A DNA stretch of 64,000 bases from Phycisphaeraceae bacterium D3-23 (GTDB lineage Bacteria; Planctomycetota; Phycisphaerae; Phycisphaerales; Phycisphaeraceae), in assembly GCA_039555135.1 (NCBI GenBank), contig CP114179.1:124001-188000 (forward strand), read 5' to 3'. Made by a program: the position numbers and the translations under genes. Numbering within the stretch: the stretch's first letter is position 1; each line of letters opens with the position of its first letter. Positions 9,033 to 19,005 of the stretch are shown here, piece after piece. The notes beneath the pieces were generated by a model, which worked only from the letters and a program-made list of their open reading frames with translations, was not told where the DNA came from and ran no database searches.

Positions 9033-9067
9033 GCCGCCGGCCTCTCACCCAGGCCGGCGGCTTTTTT
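9033..9067 (+). terminator. Rho-independent terminator after PEP-CTERM gene 1
   Basis: Perfect 11-bp stem GCCGCCGGCCT (9033-9043) with AGGCCGGCGGC (9051-9061), 7-base loop, then six T (9062-9067). Confidence 0.9.
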
Positions 9068-9129
9068 ACAGCCCGGCCAAGGCCTCTTAGCCAATCACAG
9101 TCTCATACGCATCCCCGAAAAAACACGCG

Positions 9130-9243
9130 TTCCGGGGTGCCACACAACTGGCCTGTCCGCAGGCCTGCTGTGTGCCGGGACGAAAGATGGCATCGGGTTG
9201 TCGCACACAGCAGCCCTACGGGCAGTGGTGTGGCACCCCGGAA
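9130..9243. repeat. Nested palindromic intergenic element
   Basis: Outer arms 9130-9150 and 9223-9243 match as inverted repeats at 20 of 21 positions (TTCCGGGGTGCCACAC...). Inner arms CTGCTGTGTGC (9165-9175) and GCACACAGCAG (9203-9213) are perfect. The whole can fold into one long interrupted stem. It has no coding potential and no terminal duplication I can see. It lies in the 9068-9488 gap between the two PEP-CTERM genes, whose remainder holds only the downstream promoter. Confidence 0.7.
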
Positions 9244-9357
9244 GATACGCGCGCGAATCAACTGGGATGCGTATCAACCCTAGTTGCATTGCCCTCCACT
9301 GCGATCAATCGGCCCCATGGTTGTCCAGGATACTTCCCAGATGGGGGCAACAACCCT

Positions 9358-9386
9358 TTGATTCGGCCTCCAGCATCTGGTACACT
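9358..9386 (+). promoter_or_regulatory. Candidate sigma-70 promoter of the second PEP-CTERM gene
   Basis: TTGATT (9358-9363), exact 17-base spacer, TACACT (9381-9386). The predicted transcript would carry a ~95-base leader before the ATG at 9489. Confidence 0.5.
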
Positions 9387-9488
9387 TGCGCTGTCACATG
9401 CCTCTATTATCACGAGACATGTTGCCCAGGCTGGTACTTGGGCGGTATAGAGTCACATTTCATCATTCACTTTGCATAGGAGAAGATC

Positions 9489-10196
9489 ATGATTCAGACA
9501 CGAATGCTTCTAGGCGCTATCGCCGCTGCGGGCTTGGCCTGTGGCGCGTCGGCCGCGTCCATCGGTGTCAGCTTCGCCGGCGACAACGGCGGCGGGACAT
9601 CGGTCCAGATCACCTCGGCACAGACCGCCGGTGTGGTGGCGCAGTCCAACTGGAACGCCGGTACAGGCGCTGCCGGTGCTGCGTCCGACCTCAACGATGA
9701 CAGCGGCGCTGGCACGACCGCCGACGTCAGCTGGACCTCGGCGAACACTTGGGGCGGCACCGGTGCTACCACCGATGACGAGGCCATGATGAATGGCTGG
9801 CTCGACGATGGTGCCCTTAGCATCACCGTCACCGAGATCCCCTACGCCGTGTACGACGTCTACGTCTACGGCTCGGCAGACGCGGGCAACGAAGGTGGCG
9901 CGCTGAACACCATCGTGAACGGTACTACGTTCACCAGCGGCGGCACCTTCACGACGCTTTCGGGCAACGGCTCGTTCTTTGACGGCAGCAACTATGTCGA
10001 TGGAGGTACCGCCGCCGCCGATCCGTCGTACCACCTGGTCTCCGGCCTGTCCGGCGATCTGGTCATCACCGGCCAGCGTGATGGCGGCAACCGCTTCGGC
10101 GTTGCCGGCTTCCAGATCGTCGAAGTCCCCGAGCCCGGCTCGCTCGCACTGCTTGGCCTCGGTGGCCTGGCCGTCCTGCGTCGCCGACGCGGCTAA
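9489..10196 (+). CDS. PEP-CTERM sorting domain protein (paralogue 2)
   Basis: A 235-residue exported protein with a signal peptide (residues 1-22, [15 protein letters not shown]), a Gly/Thr/Asn-rich body and the tail [15 protein letters not shown] then RRRRG. It shares with the previous gene the order: signal peptide, Asn-Trp segment, [36 protein letters not shown], and the PEP-CTERM tail. Expected location is the outer surface or extracellular matrix after exosortase processing. AGGAGA at 9479-9484 is a good ribosome binding site. A hairpin follows the stop. Confidence 0.85.
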   Translation: MIQTRMLLGAIAAAGLACGASAASIGVSFAGDNGGGTSVQITSAQTAGVVAQSNWNAGTGAAGAASDLNDDSGAGTTADVSWTSANTWGGTGATTDDEAMMNGWLDDGALSITVTEIPYAVYDVYVYGSADAGNEGGALNTIVNGTTFTSGGTFTTLSGNGSFFDGSNYVDGGTAAADPSYHLVSGLSGDLVITGQRDGGNRFGVAGFQIVEVPEPGSLALLGLGGLAVLRRRRG

Positions 10197-10214
10197 ACCA
10201 AAAGCCAACTCTCC

Positions 10215-10242
10215 CACGGGGCCCGTCAACGCGGGCCCCGTG
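10215..10242 (+). terminator. Terminator-like hairpin after PEP-CTERM gene 2
   Basis: 11-bp stem CACGGGGCCCG (10215-10225) with CGGGCCCCGTG (10232-10242), followed by TCTTT. The T tract is short, so termination may be partial and read into the prepilin-like gene. Confidence 0.7.
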
Positions 10243-10347
10243 TCTTTCCGCCTCACGTCCGCTGCCTCGTGTTTGCTGCCACTTCTGGGTGTTTCACTGC
10301 GTCTCTCGCTGGTGTCCGTCTTTCACCCCGTCGTGCGTACCCACATC

Positions 10348-11118
10348 ATGAAGAAGCCCGCCGCCTTCACCCTCATCGAGCTGCTCGTGGTGATCTCGAT
10401 CATCGCGCTGCTCATCGCCATCCTTCTACCCGCGCTGGGCGCGGCCCGATCCAACACACGCGACCTGTCGTGCAAGTCCAGCATCCGCCAGTGGGTCATG
10501 GTCTGGCACGTCCACGCGACCGACAACAAGAACCGACCTGTCCAGAGCTGGCAGTACACCAACGAGGTGAATGCCGGCCCGGGCCAGCACTGGTACGTCG
10601 AGGTCCGCGAGTACATGGGGGGTGAAGAAGCCCTCGTCCTGGCCTGCCCCACCGCCGGCGACCCCACCGGCAGCGGGAGCACCGGGTCCTACGGCACGGC
10701 CACGCAGAACTGGTACCCCGGCTCGGGTCATGCCGGCCTCCGTGACCAGCACGTCGGCGGGTTCGGCTACAACAACTGGTGGGAAGAGAGCAGCGTCACC
10801 CGCAACGACACCGCGTGGATCAAGAACGCCGACGCCGCGATCGAGCCCACCAGCATGCCCGTCTTCTTCGACGGCACATGGGCCGACATCGGCTGGGTCC
10901 TCGAGACCGACATCATCCCGGGCGAGGCCTTCCGCAACGACCCGATGGGGACGCTGGGTGCCGGCATCCCATACATCAAGCGCGTCGCGCTTAACCGCCA
11001 CACCGGCAACACCGTCAACCTCGGCCATGCCGACGGCTCGCTCGTATCCTCCGACATCGATGACCTCCTACGCGACTTTGTCTGGCACAACGACTGGGAC
11101 AAGAGCACGAATCCGTAG
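10348..11118 (+). CDS. Prepilin-type N-terminal cleavage/methylation domain protein
   Basis: A 256-residue exported protein of the type II pseudopilin-like family that is greatly expanded in planctomycetes. The N-terminus is a short basic MKKPAA then [20 protein letters not shown], with the prepilin peptidase site before Phe and the conserved Glu at position 5 of the mature chain. The C-terminal domain contains the HADGS element ([12 protein letters not shown]) of the planctomycete pseudopilin family. Its exact role is unknown; a structural or secretion-linked role at the envelope is inferred. The open frame extends upstream to 9979, but the ATG at 10348 is the only sensible start because it places the prepilin signal at the N-terminus. 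Confidence 0.85.
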   Translation: MKKPAAFTLIELLVVISIIALLIAILLPALGAARSNTRDLSCKSSIRQWVMVWHVHATDNKNRPVQSWQYTNEVNAGPGQHWYVEVREYMGGEEALVLACPTAGDPTGSGSTGSYGTATQNWYPGSGHAGLRDQHVGGFGYNNWWEESSVTRNDTAWIKNADAAIEPTSMPVFFDGTWADIGWVLETDIIPGEAFRNDPMGTLGAGIPYIKRVALNRHTGNTVNLGHADGSLVSSDIDDLLRDFVWHNDWDKSTNP

Positions 11119-11141
11119 CGCCCCTAGAGCCCAACCCCAGT

Positions 11142-14100
11142 GTGGAATGCCCCGACGTCCCGCCTAACCAGTCTGGCTTCACCCTCGTCGTGATGCGCGG
11201 CCGAGGATCCCGCCCGTTCGGCACCGCCCTCCCCAAGGCCGTTGAACAGCGCGAAATCACTGGTTTTATGCCGTTTTTCGGGTATGATTACGGGTGCGTG
11301 GGTGGATTCTCGCACGCCCTGCTGGAGCTTCTCTTGCCTGATACGACCGACGCCCGTTTGGGTCACACGCTGTCATCTGCCAACCGCCCGCCCAGCCCGG
11401 TCGAGGCGCTTGAGCCACGCATGCTGTTCTCCGCAGTCCCGCTCATCACCGAGCTGCTCGCGGTCAACAACGACGGTCTCGAAGACGAGGACGGCAACAA
11501 CAGCGACTGGCTCGAGCTCCACAACGCAGGCGACATGGCGCTCAACCTCGACGGCTGGTTCCTCACCGACGATGCGTCGGACCTGGAGCAGTGGGCGCTG
11601 CCCAACGTCACGCTCGGTGTCGGGGAGTACTTGGTGATCTTTGCGTCGGGCGAGGACCGCGCCGCCGCGGGCGGCGAGCTGCACACCAACTTTAGGCTCG
11701 GCTCGGGCGGTGAGTACCTCGCGCTGGTCGAGCCCGACGGCAACACGATCGCCCACGAGTACGCACCAGAGTTTCCCGCGCAGTCGTCGGATGTGTCCTA
11801 CGGTCTCGCGTTCGATAACCCGGGCAGCCCCGGGTACTTCAACACACCGACGCCCGGCCAGGCCAACGGCGCGGCCGCGGTCAACGAGACCGTCACCTTC
11901 TCGCACACCGCCAACGTCTTCACCGGCTCGTTCCAGCTCACGCTCTCCGGCGCGGGCGCGGGGCAGACGATCAGCTACACCCTCGACGGCTCGGTGCCCC
12001 ACAGCGGTTCGCCGACCTACTCGGGCCCGATCACGATCAACTCGACCACGCAGGTCCGCGCGCTGATCCGCGAGGTCGGCATGGTCGACGGCCGGGTGAC
12101 AACGATGAGCTATTCACGCCTGGGCGCGGATGTGCAGGCCTTTGCGTCCCAGCTCCCGATCCTGCTCATCGAGAACTTCGGCGGCGGCGCGGTCCCGGCC
12201 AAGGGCTGGAACCAGACCGGCGACAACATCGTCCAGGTCCCACGCCAATCGTCCGCCATCACGATCTTCGACAACAGCAGCGGGACGTCGAGCTTTACCG
12301 GCCCGGTCGATCTCCACAGCCGAACGGGCATCCGCGAGCGCGGCGCGTTCTCCTCGACATTCCCTGAGCCGCAGTACTCGCTAGAAACCTGGGGCGAGGC
12401 GGACGACGACCAGGATGTCGAGGTCTTCGGCATGGCCGGCGAGTCCGACTGGATCCTCTACTCGCCCAACCCGCAGTACGACCAGACGCTGATGAACAAC
12501 CAGTTCATGTACGCGCTGGCGAACCAGATGGGGCTCTGGGCGCCGCAGGTGAGATACGTCGAGGCGTTTCTGAATACCGACGGCGGCGATGTGACGATGG
12601 CGGACCATGTCGGGCTCTACGTCTGGACCGAGAAGGTCAAGCGCGACCCGGGCCGGCTGGACTTCGAAGCGTTTAACGCCGACGGCACGGAAGGCGGGTT
12701 CCTGCTTTCGATCAACCGGCAAGACGCGATCCCCGAGGGGCTGCCGTCCAACACCGTCCAGCCCCACTTCCACACCGCCGGTGCCAACGGCATCCAGCAG
12801 ACCCCCCCCAACAGCTTCGGCGTCGGCGACGACATCCCGCGCCAGTCCAACGCCTTCATCAACTACGAACACCCCAACGGCTACGAGATCAGCCAGGTCC
12901 AACGCAACGCCATCGGCGACTGGTTCCAGGAGATGGAGGATGTACTCTTCGGCCGCGCCGGTGTGACGTGGAACGACCCCGTGGAAGGCTACTCGAAGTA
13001 CATCGACGTCGACAACTTCATTGACTACTTCATCCTCCACAACCTCTCGAAGAACGGCGACGGGCTGCTTCTTTCGATGTGGGTCTACAACCCCGACCCC
13101 AACAACGGCGGCAAGCTGCGCATGGGCCCGCCGTGGGACCACGACCTGGGCTCATTCGAGGGGTCGACGTCGTCGAGTTTACTCCACCGCGCCGACCGGC
13201 TGTGGTACGGGCGTATGTTCCAGGACCCCGCCTTCGTGCAGCAGTACCAGGACCGCTGGCAGATGTGGCGGCAGAGCGTGCTGACCGACGCGAATATGAA
13301 CGCGGTGTTTGACAGCTTCGTCGCCGAGATCGGCAACGACGCGATCGTGCGCGACGGCGTCACGAATATCACCAGCCGGATCAACGCCGTCAAGAGCTGG
13401 CTCGCGTCGCGCGCGGCGGCGATCGACGCGCAGTTCACCGCGCCCCCGCTCTTCAGCCAGAACGGCGGCGAGGTCGATCCGGGATTCGGCCTCTCCATGA
13501 CCGCCCTGGCCGGCACGATCTACTACACCAACGACGGCAGCGATCCGCGGCTGGCCAACGGCAACGTCAGCCCCGGCGCGCTGCTCTACGATGGCACGGC
13601 CGTCGGCACACAGCTCATCACGACCGGGTCCAACTGGCGCTACCTCGACAACGGCACCAACCAGGGCACCGCCTGGCGCAACGCCGGCTTCAACGACACC
13701 GCATGGGCCAGCGGCGACGCCCAGCTCGGCTACGGCGACGGCGACGAATCCACCGTCGTCTCGTACGGCCCCAATGAAACCAACAAGTACATCACCACCT
13801 ACTTCCGCTCCACCTTCAACGTCGCCGACCCCAGCGCCTTCACCAGCGTCGTCCTCAACCTCCTAAGGGACGACGGGGCCTCGGTCTACATCAACGGCGA
13901 AGAAGTCGTACGCAGCAACATGCCCGGCGTCCTGGGCGACAACACCATCACCTACACGACCCCCGCCGCGGCCACGGTCAACGGCAATGCCGAGTCCACG
14001 CTCTTCTTCGCCTACAACATCGACGCCGCAGACCTCATCGTCGGCACCAACACCATCGCCGTCGAGATCCACCAGTCCGTCGTCAACAGCTCCGATATCA

Positions 14101-15392
14101 GCTTCGACCTTGAACTGATCGGGCAGACGGCGAGCGACCAGCCCATCACGCTCAACCAGACCCAGACGATTACCGCCCGATCGCGCAACGGCACGAGCTG
14201 GAGCGGCATGGCCCAGGCCGACTTCTTCGTCGGTACCAAGCAGGCCGACGACGAGAACGTCCGAATCACCGAGGTCCACTACAACCCGGTGGGGCCCAGT
14301 GCCAGCGAACAAGGCGCGGGCTTCACCGATGGCGACCAGTTCGAGTTCCTCGAAGTGCTCAACGTCTCGGCCGACACGGTCGACTTCAAGGGTGTCACCT
14401 TCGGTGCCGGGCTGACCATGTCGGTGGGCGAGTTCGCCGAGCTCGCGCCCGGGCAGCGCGGCGTCTTCGTGAGCGACGCCGCCGCGTTCCAGGAACGCTA
14501 CGGCACAGGCGTCACCATCCTCGGCACCTACACCGGCAACCTCTCCAACGGCGGCGAGGCGATCTCGCTCAACGACAACAAGACGGGCGGCGTGATCAAG
14601 GCCTTCACCTTCGAGGACGGCACGGGCGTCGGCGAAGAAGGCTGGCCTACCACGCCCGACGGCGACGGCCCGTCCCTCGTCGTCATCGACACCGAAGGCG
14701 ACTACAACGACGGGAACAACTGGAAGGCATCAACCGCCACGCACGGCACACCCGGCGCATCCGAAGCCGCCGACATCCTGGGCGACATCAACGGCGACGG
14801 CTTCGTCGGCGCAGCCGATCTCGACGCCCTCCTCGCGCACTGGGGCGACGCGGCGAGTTCATCACGCATGGCCCAGGACGCCGACCTCAACGGTGACGGC
14901 ACCGTCAACAGCCCCGACCTCAGCATCGTCATCGCCAACTTCGGCAACGGCACGCCGCCCGCCGCCCCGACCAGCAACGGCGAAACACCCGACGACAACG
15001 ACAACGACAACGACGCGGTCGGCAACGACGCCGGCGGCAACAATCCCGCCGATCGCCCGAGCTCACCCACACGGCCCGCCCCTACCCCGGAAGCCACCGA
15101 CCCCGCCCCGCCACAGCGCCCGCGCCCCACCGCGCCGCCCTCGCGCGACCCCCAGCCCGCTGATGTACCCCCCCCAGCGCGGCCGACACCACCGCTCTGG
15201 CCCGACCAACAACGCGCGGCCAGCACACGCACTCCCGACGCCCTGGCCCTGACACGCCCCGTGTCGACGACCCCAGCCGGCGAGGCGCCCGGCACCGAGC
15301 CGACCCAGGCCGCGACCAAACCCAAGCCCAGGTTCGACGCCATGTCGTTACGCCCTGCGACCCCAACCACCAAGGCAACGCCTGGTACGTAG
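11142..15392 (+). CDS. LEPR-XLL protein with lamin-tail, CotH and dockerin domains
   Basis: A giant secreted or surface protein of 1416 residues. In order: the planctomycete LEPR-XLL motif EALEPRMLFSA at ~88-98; a lamin-tail (LTD) domain at ~105-230; a chitobiase C-terminal-like Ig module (ISYTLDGSVP) at ~255-325; a CotH kinase-like domain at ~340-760 (PPWDHDLGSFEG); a second ISYT-like module (IYYTNDGSDP); a galactose-binding-like module with DDGASVYINGEEV; a second LTD at ~1045-1190; a dockerin pair (DINGDGFVGAADL and DLNGDGTVNSPDL) at ~1215-1275; and a ~130-residue Pro/Thr-rich tail. The start is uncertain: GTG 11142 gives the longest frame; ATG 11193 or 11268 and later GTG/TTG codons before the LEPR motif are possible. 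No cohesin partner is visible. Confidence 0.85.
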   Translation: MECPDVPPNQSGFTLVVMRGRGSRPFGTALPKAVEQREITGFMPFFGYDYGCVGGFSHALLELLLPDTTDARLGHTLSSANRPPSPVEALEPRMLFSAVPLITELLAVNNDGLEDEDGNNSDWLELHNAGDMALNLDGWFLTDDASDLEQWALPNVTLGVGEYLVIFASGEDRAAAGGELHTNFRLGSGGEYLALVEPDGNTIAHEYAPEFPAQSSDVSYGLAFDNPGSPGYFNTPTPGQANGAAAVNETVTFSHTANVFTGSFQLTLSGAGAGQTISYTLDGSVPHSGSPTYSGPITINSTTQVRALIREVGMVDGRVTTMSYSRLGADVQAFASQLPILLIENFGGGAVPAKGWNQTGDNIVQVPRQSSAITIFDNSSGTSSFTGPVDLHSRTGIRERGAFSSTFPEPQYSLETWGEADDDQDVEVFGMAGESDWILYSPNPQYDQTLMNNQFMYALANQMGLWAPQVRYVEAFLNTDGGDVTMADHVGLYVWTEKVKRDPGRLDFEAFNADGTEGGFLLSINRQDAIPEGLPSNTVQPHFHTAGANGIQQTPPNSFGVGDDIPRQSNAFINYEHPNGYEISQVQRNAIGDWFQEMEDVLFGRAGVTWNDPVEGYSKYIDVDNFIDYFILHNLSKNGDGLLLSMWVYNPDPNNGGKLRMGPPWDHDLGSFEGSTSSSLLHRADRLWYGRMFQDPAFVQQYQDRWQMWRQSVLTDANMNAVFDSFVAEIGNDAIVRDGVTNITSRINAVKSWLASRAAAIDAQFTAPPLFSQNGGEVDPGFGLSMTALAGTIYYTNDGSDPRLANGNVSPGALLYDGTAVGTQLITTGSNWRYLDNGTNQGTAWRNAGFNDTAWASGDAQLGYGDGDESTVVSYGPNETNKYITTYFRSTFNVADPSAFTSVVLNLLRDDGASVYINGEEVVRSNMPGVLGDNTITYTTPAAATVNGNAESTLFFAYNIDAADLIVGTNTIAVEIHQSVVNSSDISFDLELIGQTASDQPITLNQTQTITARSRNGTSWSGMAQADFFVGTKQADDENVRITEVHYNPVGPSASEQGAGFTDGDQFEFLEVLNVSADTVDFKGVTFGAGLTMSVGEFAELAPGQRGVFVSDAAAFQERYGTGVTILGTYTGNLSNGGEAISLNDNKTGGVIKAFTFEDGTGVGEEGWPTTPDGDGPSLVVIDTEGDYNDGNNWKASTATHGTPGASEAADILGDINGDGFVGAADLDALLAHWGDAASSSRMAQDADLNGDGTVNSPDLSIVIANFGNGTPPAAPTSNGETPDDNDNDNDAVGNDAGGNNPADRPSSPTRPAPTPEATDPAPPQRPRPTAPPSRDPQPADVPPPARPTPPLWPDQQRAASTRTPDALALTRPVSTTPAGEAPGTEPTQAATKPKPRFDAMSLRPATPTTKATPGT

Positions 15393-15449
15393 GCCGAGTA
15401 GGCACAGCCCATTGAGCGATAGGCCGAACGACCGAAGCAGTGTGCCGCC

Positions 15450-17974
15450 CTACATCCGACGCCGCCTGCGCATCAGCGCCATCGCGCCTAACGCCAGCAG
15501 CGCCGCCGAGCCGGGCTCGGGGACGTTCCCGCCGGGCGCGCCTGCGCCGAAGTGGGCCTGCACGATGGCGAGGTCCGCCTGCCCCACAACGCCGTCTCCC
15601 GAGGCGTCGCCAGCGCTGTAGTCGAACGCGAGCACGCTTTCGCCCCAGTTGGCCAAGAGGATGTCGAGGTCTTCCGCGCCGACAAAGCCGTCTTGGTTCA
15701 GGTCGCCCGCAAGTTCAACATGCAACTCGCCGTCGGTGTAGAGCTTGCCGAGATGCCAGCCCAGCCCGCTGTCGAGCGTGGGCAGCAGCATGTCCGCAAA
15801 CGTGCCGGTGGAGGATGCTAAGTTGAAGATATCAAACGTGTCGCCTGCGTCGGGGGCAAAGCCATTGATGAGCTGGATGTCGAGTGTGCCACCGAGGGCG
15901 GTGGACTTGGCGTTGTTGATCTGGTCGTGCTGTGAGCCCGCGGTCGTACCACCGAGTTCGATCTGTGTGGTCGCGCTGGACATCAGGAACAGGTGGACGT
16001 CGTGGTTGACTGCCGCGGGACTGTTGCCTGGACGCAGGTCGCCGTGGAGGAACACGGTGCCGCCGCCGGTGATAGCGCCGCTGCCCGACACGTCGCCGAA
16101 GAAGACGGCCGTGGACGACACGGGGCCCGCCGCGGCGACGATGAACGTGCCGGTGCTGCCGACATCGTCATAGAACGTGGTGTTGGAGCCGCCGGAGAGG
16201 ACGATCGAGCCGGTGACCTTGTTGGTAATGTCGCCAAAGAACCGGCTGGTGCCGAAGCTGACAGCCACTGCGCCGTTATTGTTGAGCCCGCCGTTGAAGC
16301 GGAAGGTTGCGTCTTCACCGGCAATGAGCCCGAGGTTGGCATTGTTGGAGAGGATATGCTCGAACTCGATCTGGCCGCCGATCACCTCGATGCGTCCTGA
16401 GTTGGAGCTAGCCAGCCCCTCGCCCATGATGCGCAGGTGCTGGCCCTGCTCGACACGGACCTCGCCGTCCCCGGCGTTGGTAAACCGGGCGGTGATGCGG
16501 CCGTCGCCGGTGACAAGGCCCTCGTTGGTCAGAAAGAAGCCGAAGGTGAGGTTGTCGGCAAGGACGGTGCCATAGTTATTCGCGAAGGTTGTGCCGATGG
16601 TGCCGTCGCCGGTCAGGACGCCGGTCGATTCGACGACGAGGCCACTGGTGGTGATCGTCCCGCCGTTGAGCGACAGCGTCGCGATGCCGCTGCCCCCGCC
16701 GACGGTGAGCTGGTCGATCGTGACGTTGCTTGATGGGCCGGTGACGGTGAGGGAGACGTCGGGGTCAATGTAGACATCGTGGGGGTCGCCTGGGAGTTGG
16801 CTGAGGGTCCAGCGCGAGGCGATGTCCCACGAGCTGGAGAAAGTTGTGTTCCAATGCAGGTCGGGGGTGTAGAGGAAGACGCCCTGATCCCCATTGGTAA
16901 AGGTCGCTCGGTAGGTGATCTGGCTGTAGTTGTTGATGGTACGACCCATGCCATCGGCCCCGCCTGAGCCGGTCGTGATGGACACACTACTGATCTGCCG
17001 TCCCGCAAGGGCGTCGCCCTCTCGGGCGACCAGCAACGTCTGGCCGTTGATACCCGCGAGCCAGAGCCCGCTATTGTTGCTGCTCGTAACGCCGCCCTCG
17101 CCGGTGCGTAGCCCGGCCAAATACGCGAGCTGCCCCGCATCGTTGAGCACCGGGTCGCTGCCAAAGAAACTGAAAACCGCGCCATCGGGGGTGCCCGGGG
17201 CCTGGCTGCCCTCGCGCGCGATCAGCTGCGTGTTCCGCCAAATCCCTGTGTCATTGTTGAAATCGACGCCGCCCGCCCCTGTGGTCAGATTCGCGCGATA
17301 GGCCACATGCCCTGAATTGCTGATGACCGGGTTGTTCGTCATGTTGGCGAAGACGATGCCGTTCGCGACGCCGCCGGCTTGGCTGCCTTCCCGGGCCAAA
17401 AGGGTAGAGCCCCGCCAGATGCCCGTATCGCTTAAGAGCGTCACCCCGCCACCGCCCAGATGCAGTTCGCCAAGGAAGGCAACCTGGCCCGAGTCGTTGA
17501 TCCGGAGGTTGCGGAACTCCTCGAAGACCGAGCCGGAGGGTGTACCGCCGGCCTGGTTGCCCTCCCGGGCGATCAGGCCCGAGTCGAGCCAGATCCCAAC
17601 ATTGTTCTGTGTGCCGACCCCGCCCGAACCAATCCTCAGTACGCCGCGGAAGGCGTACTGGCCCGAGGCGTTCACCGTCGGTACCGACAAGATGAAAAAC
17701 TCAGCGCCAGCCGGTGTGCCGTCGGCCTGATCGCCTTCGCGCACCAAAAGCGAGCTGCCCTGCCAGATCCCAGCGTTGTTGTCGCTCGTCACACCACCCG
17801 GGCCGATCTGCATCGAGTTTGTAAAAAACTGGTCGCCCGACGGATTCAACGTGACGCTGCTACTGAAACCCGAGTGCAGCGCTGAAGACACCCCGCCCGC
17901 CTGTGACCCCTCGCGTGCGGTCAACACCCCATCGACCCAGAGCCCCGTGTCGTTTGTTGAATCCACCCCCCCCC
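15450..17974 (-). CDS. NxxGxxxxAREG tandem-repeat PEP-CTERM protein, main part downstream of a frameshift
   Basis: This frame encodes most of a large exported repeat protein. It begins in sense at GGVDSTNDTGLW just after the homopolymer at 17966-17974. It contains six of the gene's seven copies of a ~65-residue repeat with the core N(N/D)xGxW...AREG, for example NNVGIWLDSGLIAREG and NDTGIWRNTQLIAREG. It then has a Gly/Thr-rich beta-helix-like region, a dockerin-type pair (DLNQDGFVGAEDLD, DASGDGVVGQADL), and the PEP-CTERM tail VPEPGSAALLALGAM plus RRRRRM. The open frame continues upstream to 18224, but that upstream part is nonsense relative to the repeats. The N-terminus is the next entry. 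Function unknown; surface location inferred. Confidence 0.75.
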
Positions 17975-18351
17975 GCACCCCACCGCAGCACGCCGGAGTA
18001 TGCCAACTCGCCCGCATTGTTGAGCACCAACGGAGTCGATAGATGGTCAAAGGCCGACCCCGCCGGCGTGCCGCCCGCCTGCGACCCCTCCCGAGCGACG
18101 AGGGTCGAATCGACCCAGAGCCCGCTGTTGTTACTCGACACCGCATCGCCCGATCCGATCTCCAGCAGTCCCAGGTAGGCGACCTGCCCCGCATCATTGA
18201 GGACGGGATTCCCGAACGTATCAAAGTCCGTCCCGAAGGGTACGCCGCCCGCCCAGTCGCCGGTCAACGCGACCGTCTCAACATCCGCCATACCGCGCTG
18301 CGCATAGCCCACCGCCATCGCCGCGCCCAAGAGTAGTGCCGTGCGATTCAT
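17966..18351 (-). CDS. N-terminal part of the NxxGxxxxAREG repeat protein, before the frameshift
   Basis: Starts at ATG 18351 with a signal-peptide-like segment (MNRTALLLGAAMAVGYAQRG) and the first repeat copy NNSGLWVDSTLVAREG. The frame then leaves the repeat pattern at the C9 run 17966-17974 (G9 on the coding strand), reading GGGGFNKRHGAL instead of GGVDSTNDTGLW, and stops at 17860. Removing a single G from the tract fuses it in frame with the next part, WGAGGVDSTND, which matches the other copies (for example TGAGGVDFNNDTGIW). So this is one gene, 15450-18351, with a one-base indel in a nine-base homopolymer: real loss, phase variation or a sequencing error. Confidence 0.75.
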
Positions 18352-18868
18352 CTTCTATGCTCCATTCACGTGACCCAAACCCGTCGCGTCGCGGGGGCAG
18401 AACACCCCATGAGACCGAACGCAGCATACCACACCGCATGAACCGGGCGAAGCGCCGTGATGCCAGATTGCGAGGTGACACGGCCGTCGGCAAAAATCAA
18501 AACAGGGCCCCAGCCGCCTGTAGACCTATGGATACAGTGCAGATGGGGGTGTACATGAGGACCGTCTTTTCGCCATTTGCAATCGTGGCAAAGGAGCCGA
18601 GCCAAACCGTTTCACACTACTTCTTGTTGGCTTGTCGGTGATCAAAAAACTGTTGTATGCTCCATCACATGCATCAAGTTGCTCTGTGCAAAGTCTGTAT
18701 CCAATGTGTGGCCCTCTCAACAGTCTGGTCGTGTAAACTCCACCGTCCTTGGCGTTATGCAGGACCGTGCGGATGAATGATGTAGTCTCAGCAGGGTAGA
18801 TAGGGTATAAGGAATGGATGAAAGAACCAGGTGAAGATTGACACCAAATCTTGAGTGACAGAGGCTTT
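18352..18868. other. 517-base gap without a recognisable gene
   Basis: Lies between the start of the repeat-protein gene (minus strand) and tRNA(CAT). It is less GC-rich than its surroundings in its second half. I see no conserved ORF, clear hairpin terminator or mobile-element end. Promoters for both flanking genes must lie here, but none stands out. Confidence 0.4.
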
Positions 18869-18941
18869 GGGGGCGTAGCTCAGTGGTTAGAGCACGGGAC
18901 TCATAATCCCTTGGTCGCAGGTTCGAATCCTGCCGCCCCTA
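18869..18941 (+). tRNA. tRNA with CAT anticodon (Ile2 or elongator Met)
   Basis: A 73-base cloverleaf. Acceptor GGGGGCG (18869-18875) pairs with CGCCCCT (18934-18940, one G-T); D stem GCTC/GAGC; anticodon loop CTCATAA with CAT at 18902-18904; T stem GCAGG/CCTGC with loop TTCGAAT. Discriminator A at 18941; no encoded CCA. The outermost anticodon-stem pair is a C-T mismatch. The stretch GACTCATAATC-CTTGGTCGC resembles E. coli tRNA-Ile2, where the first anticodon base is changed to lysidine, so Ile2 is as likely as elongator Met. It lacks initiator features. Confidence 0.92.
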
Positions 18942-19005
18942 TTTTCGTTTCGATGCGTATCGCGCGGCGGCTGGAATGCGCGGCCGAAGTTGCTACGCTT
19001 GGGCA

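Noticed and set aside
15450-18351. Regular repeats in the AREG gene considered as a CRISPR array.
   Set aside because: Repeats are coding, ~190-200 bases apart, diverged at DNA level, and there are no spacers or cas genes.
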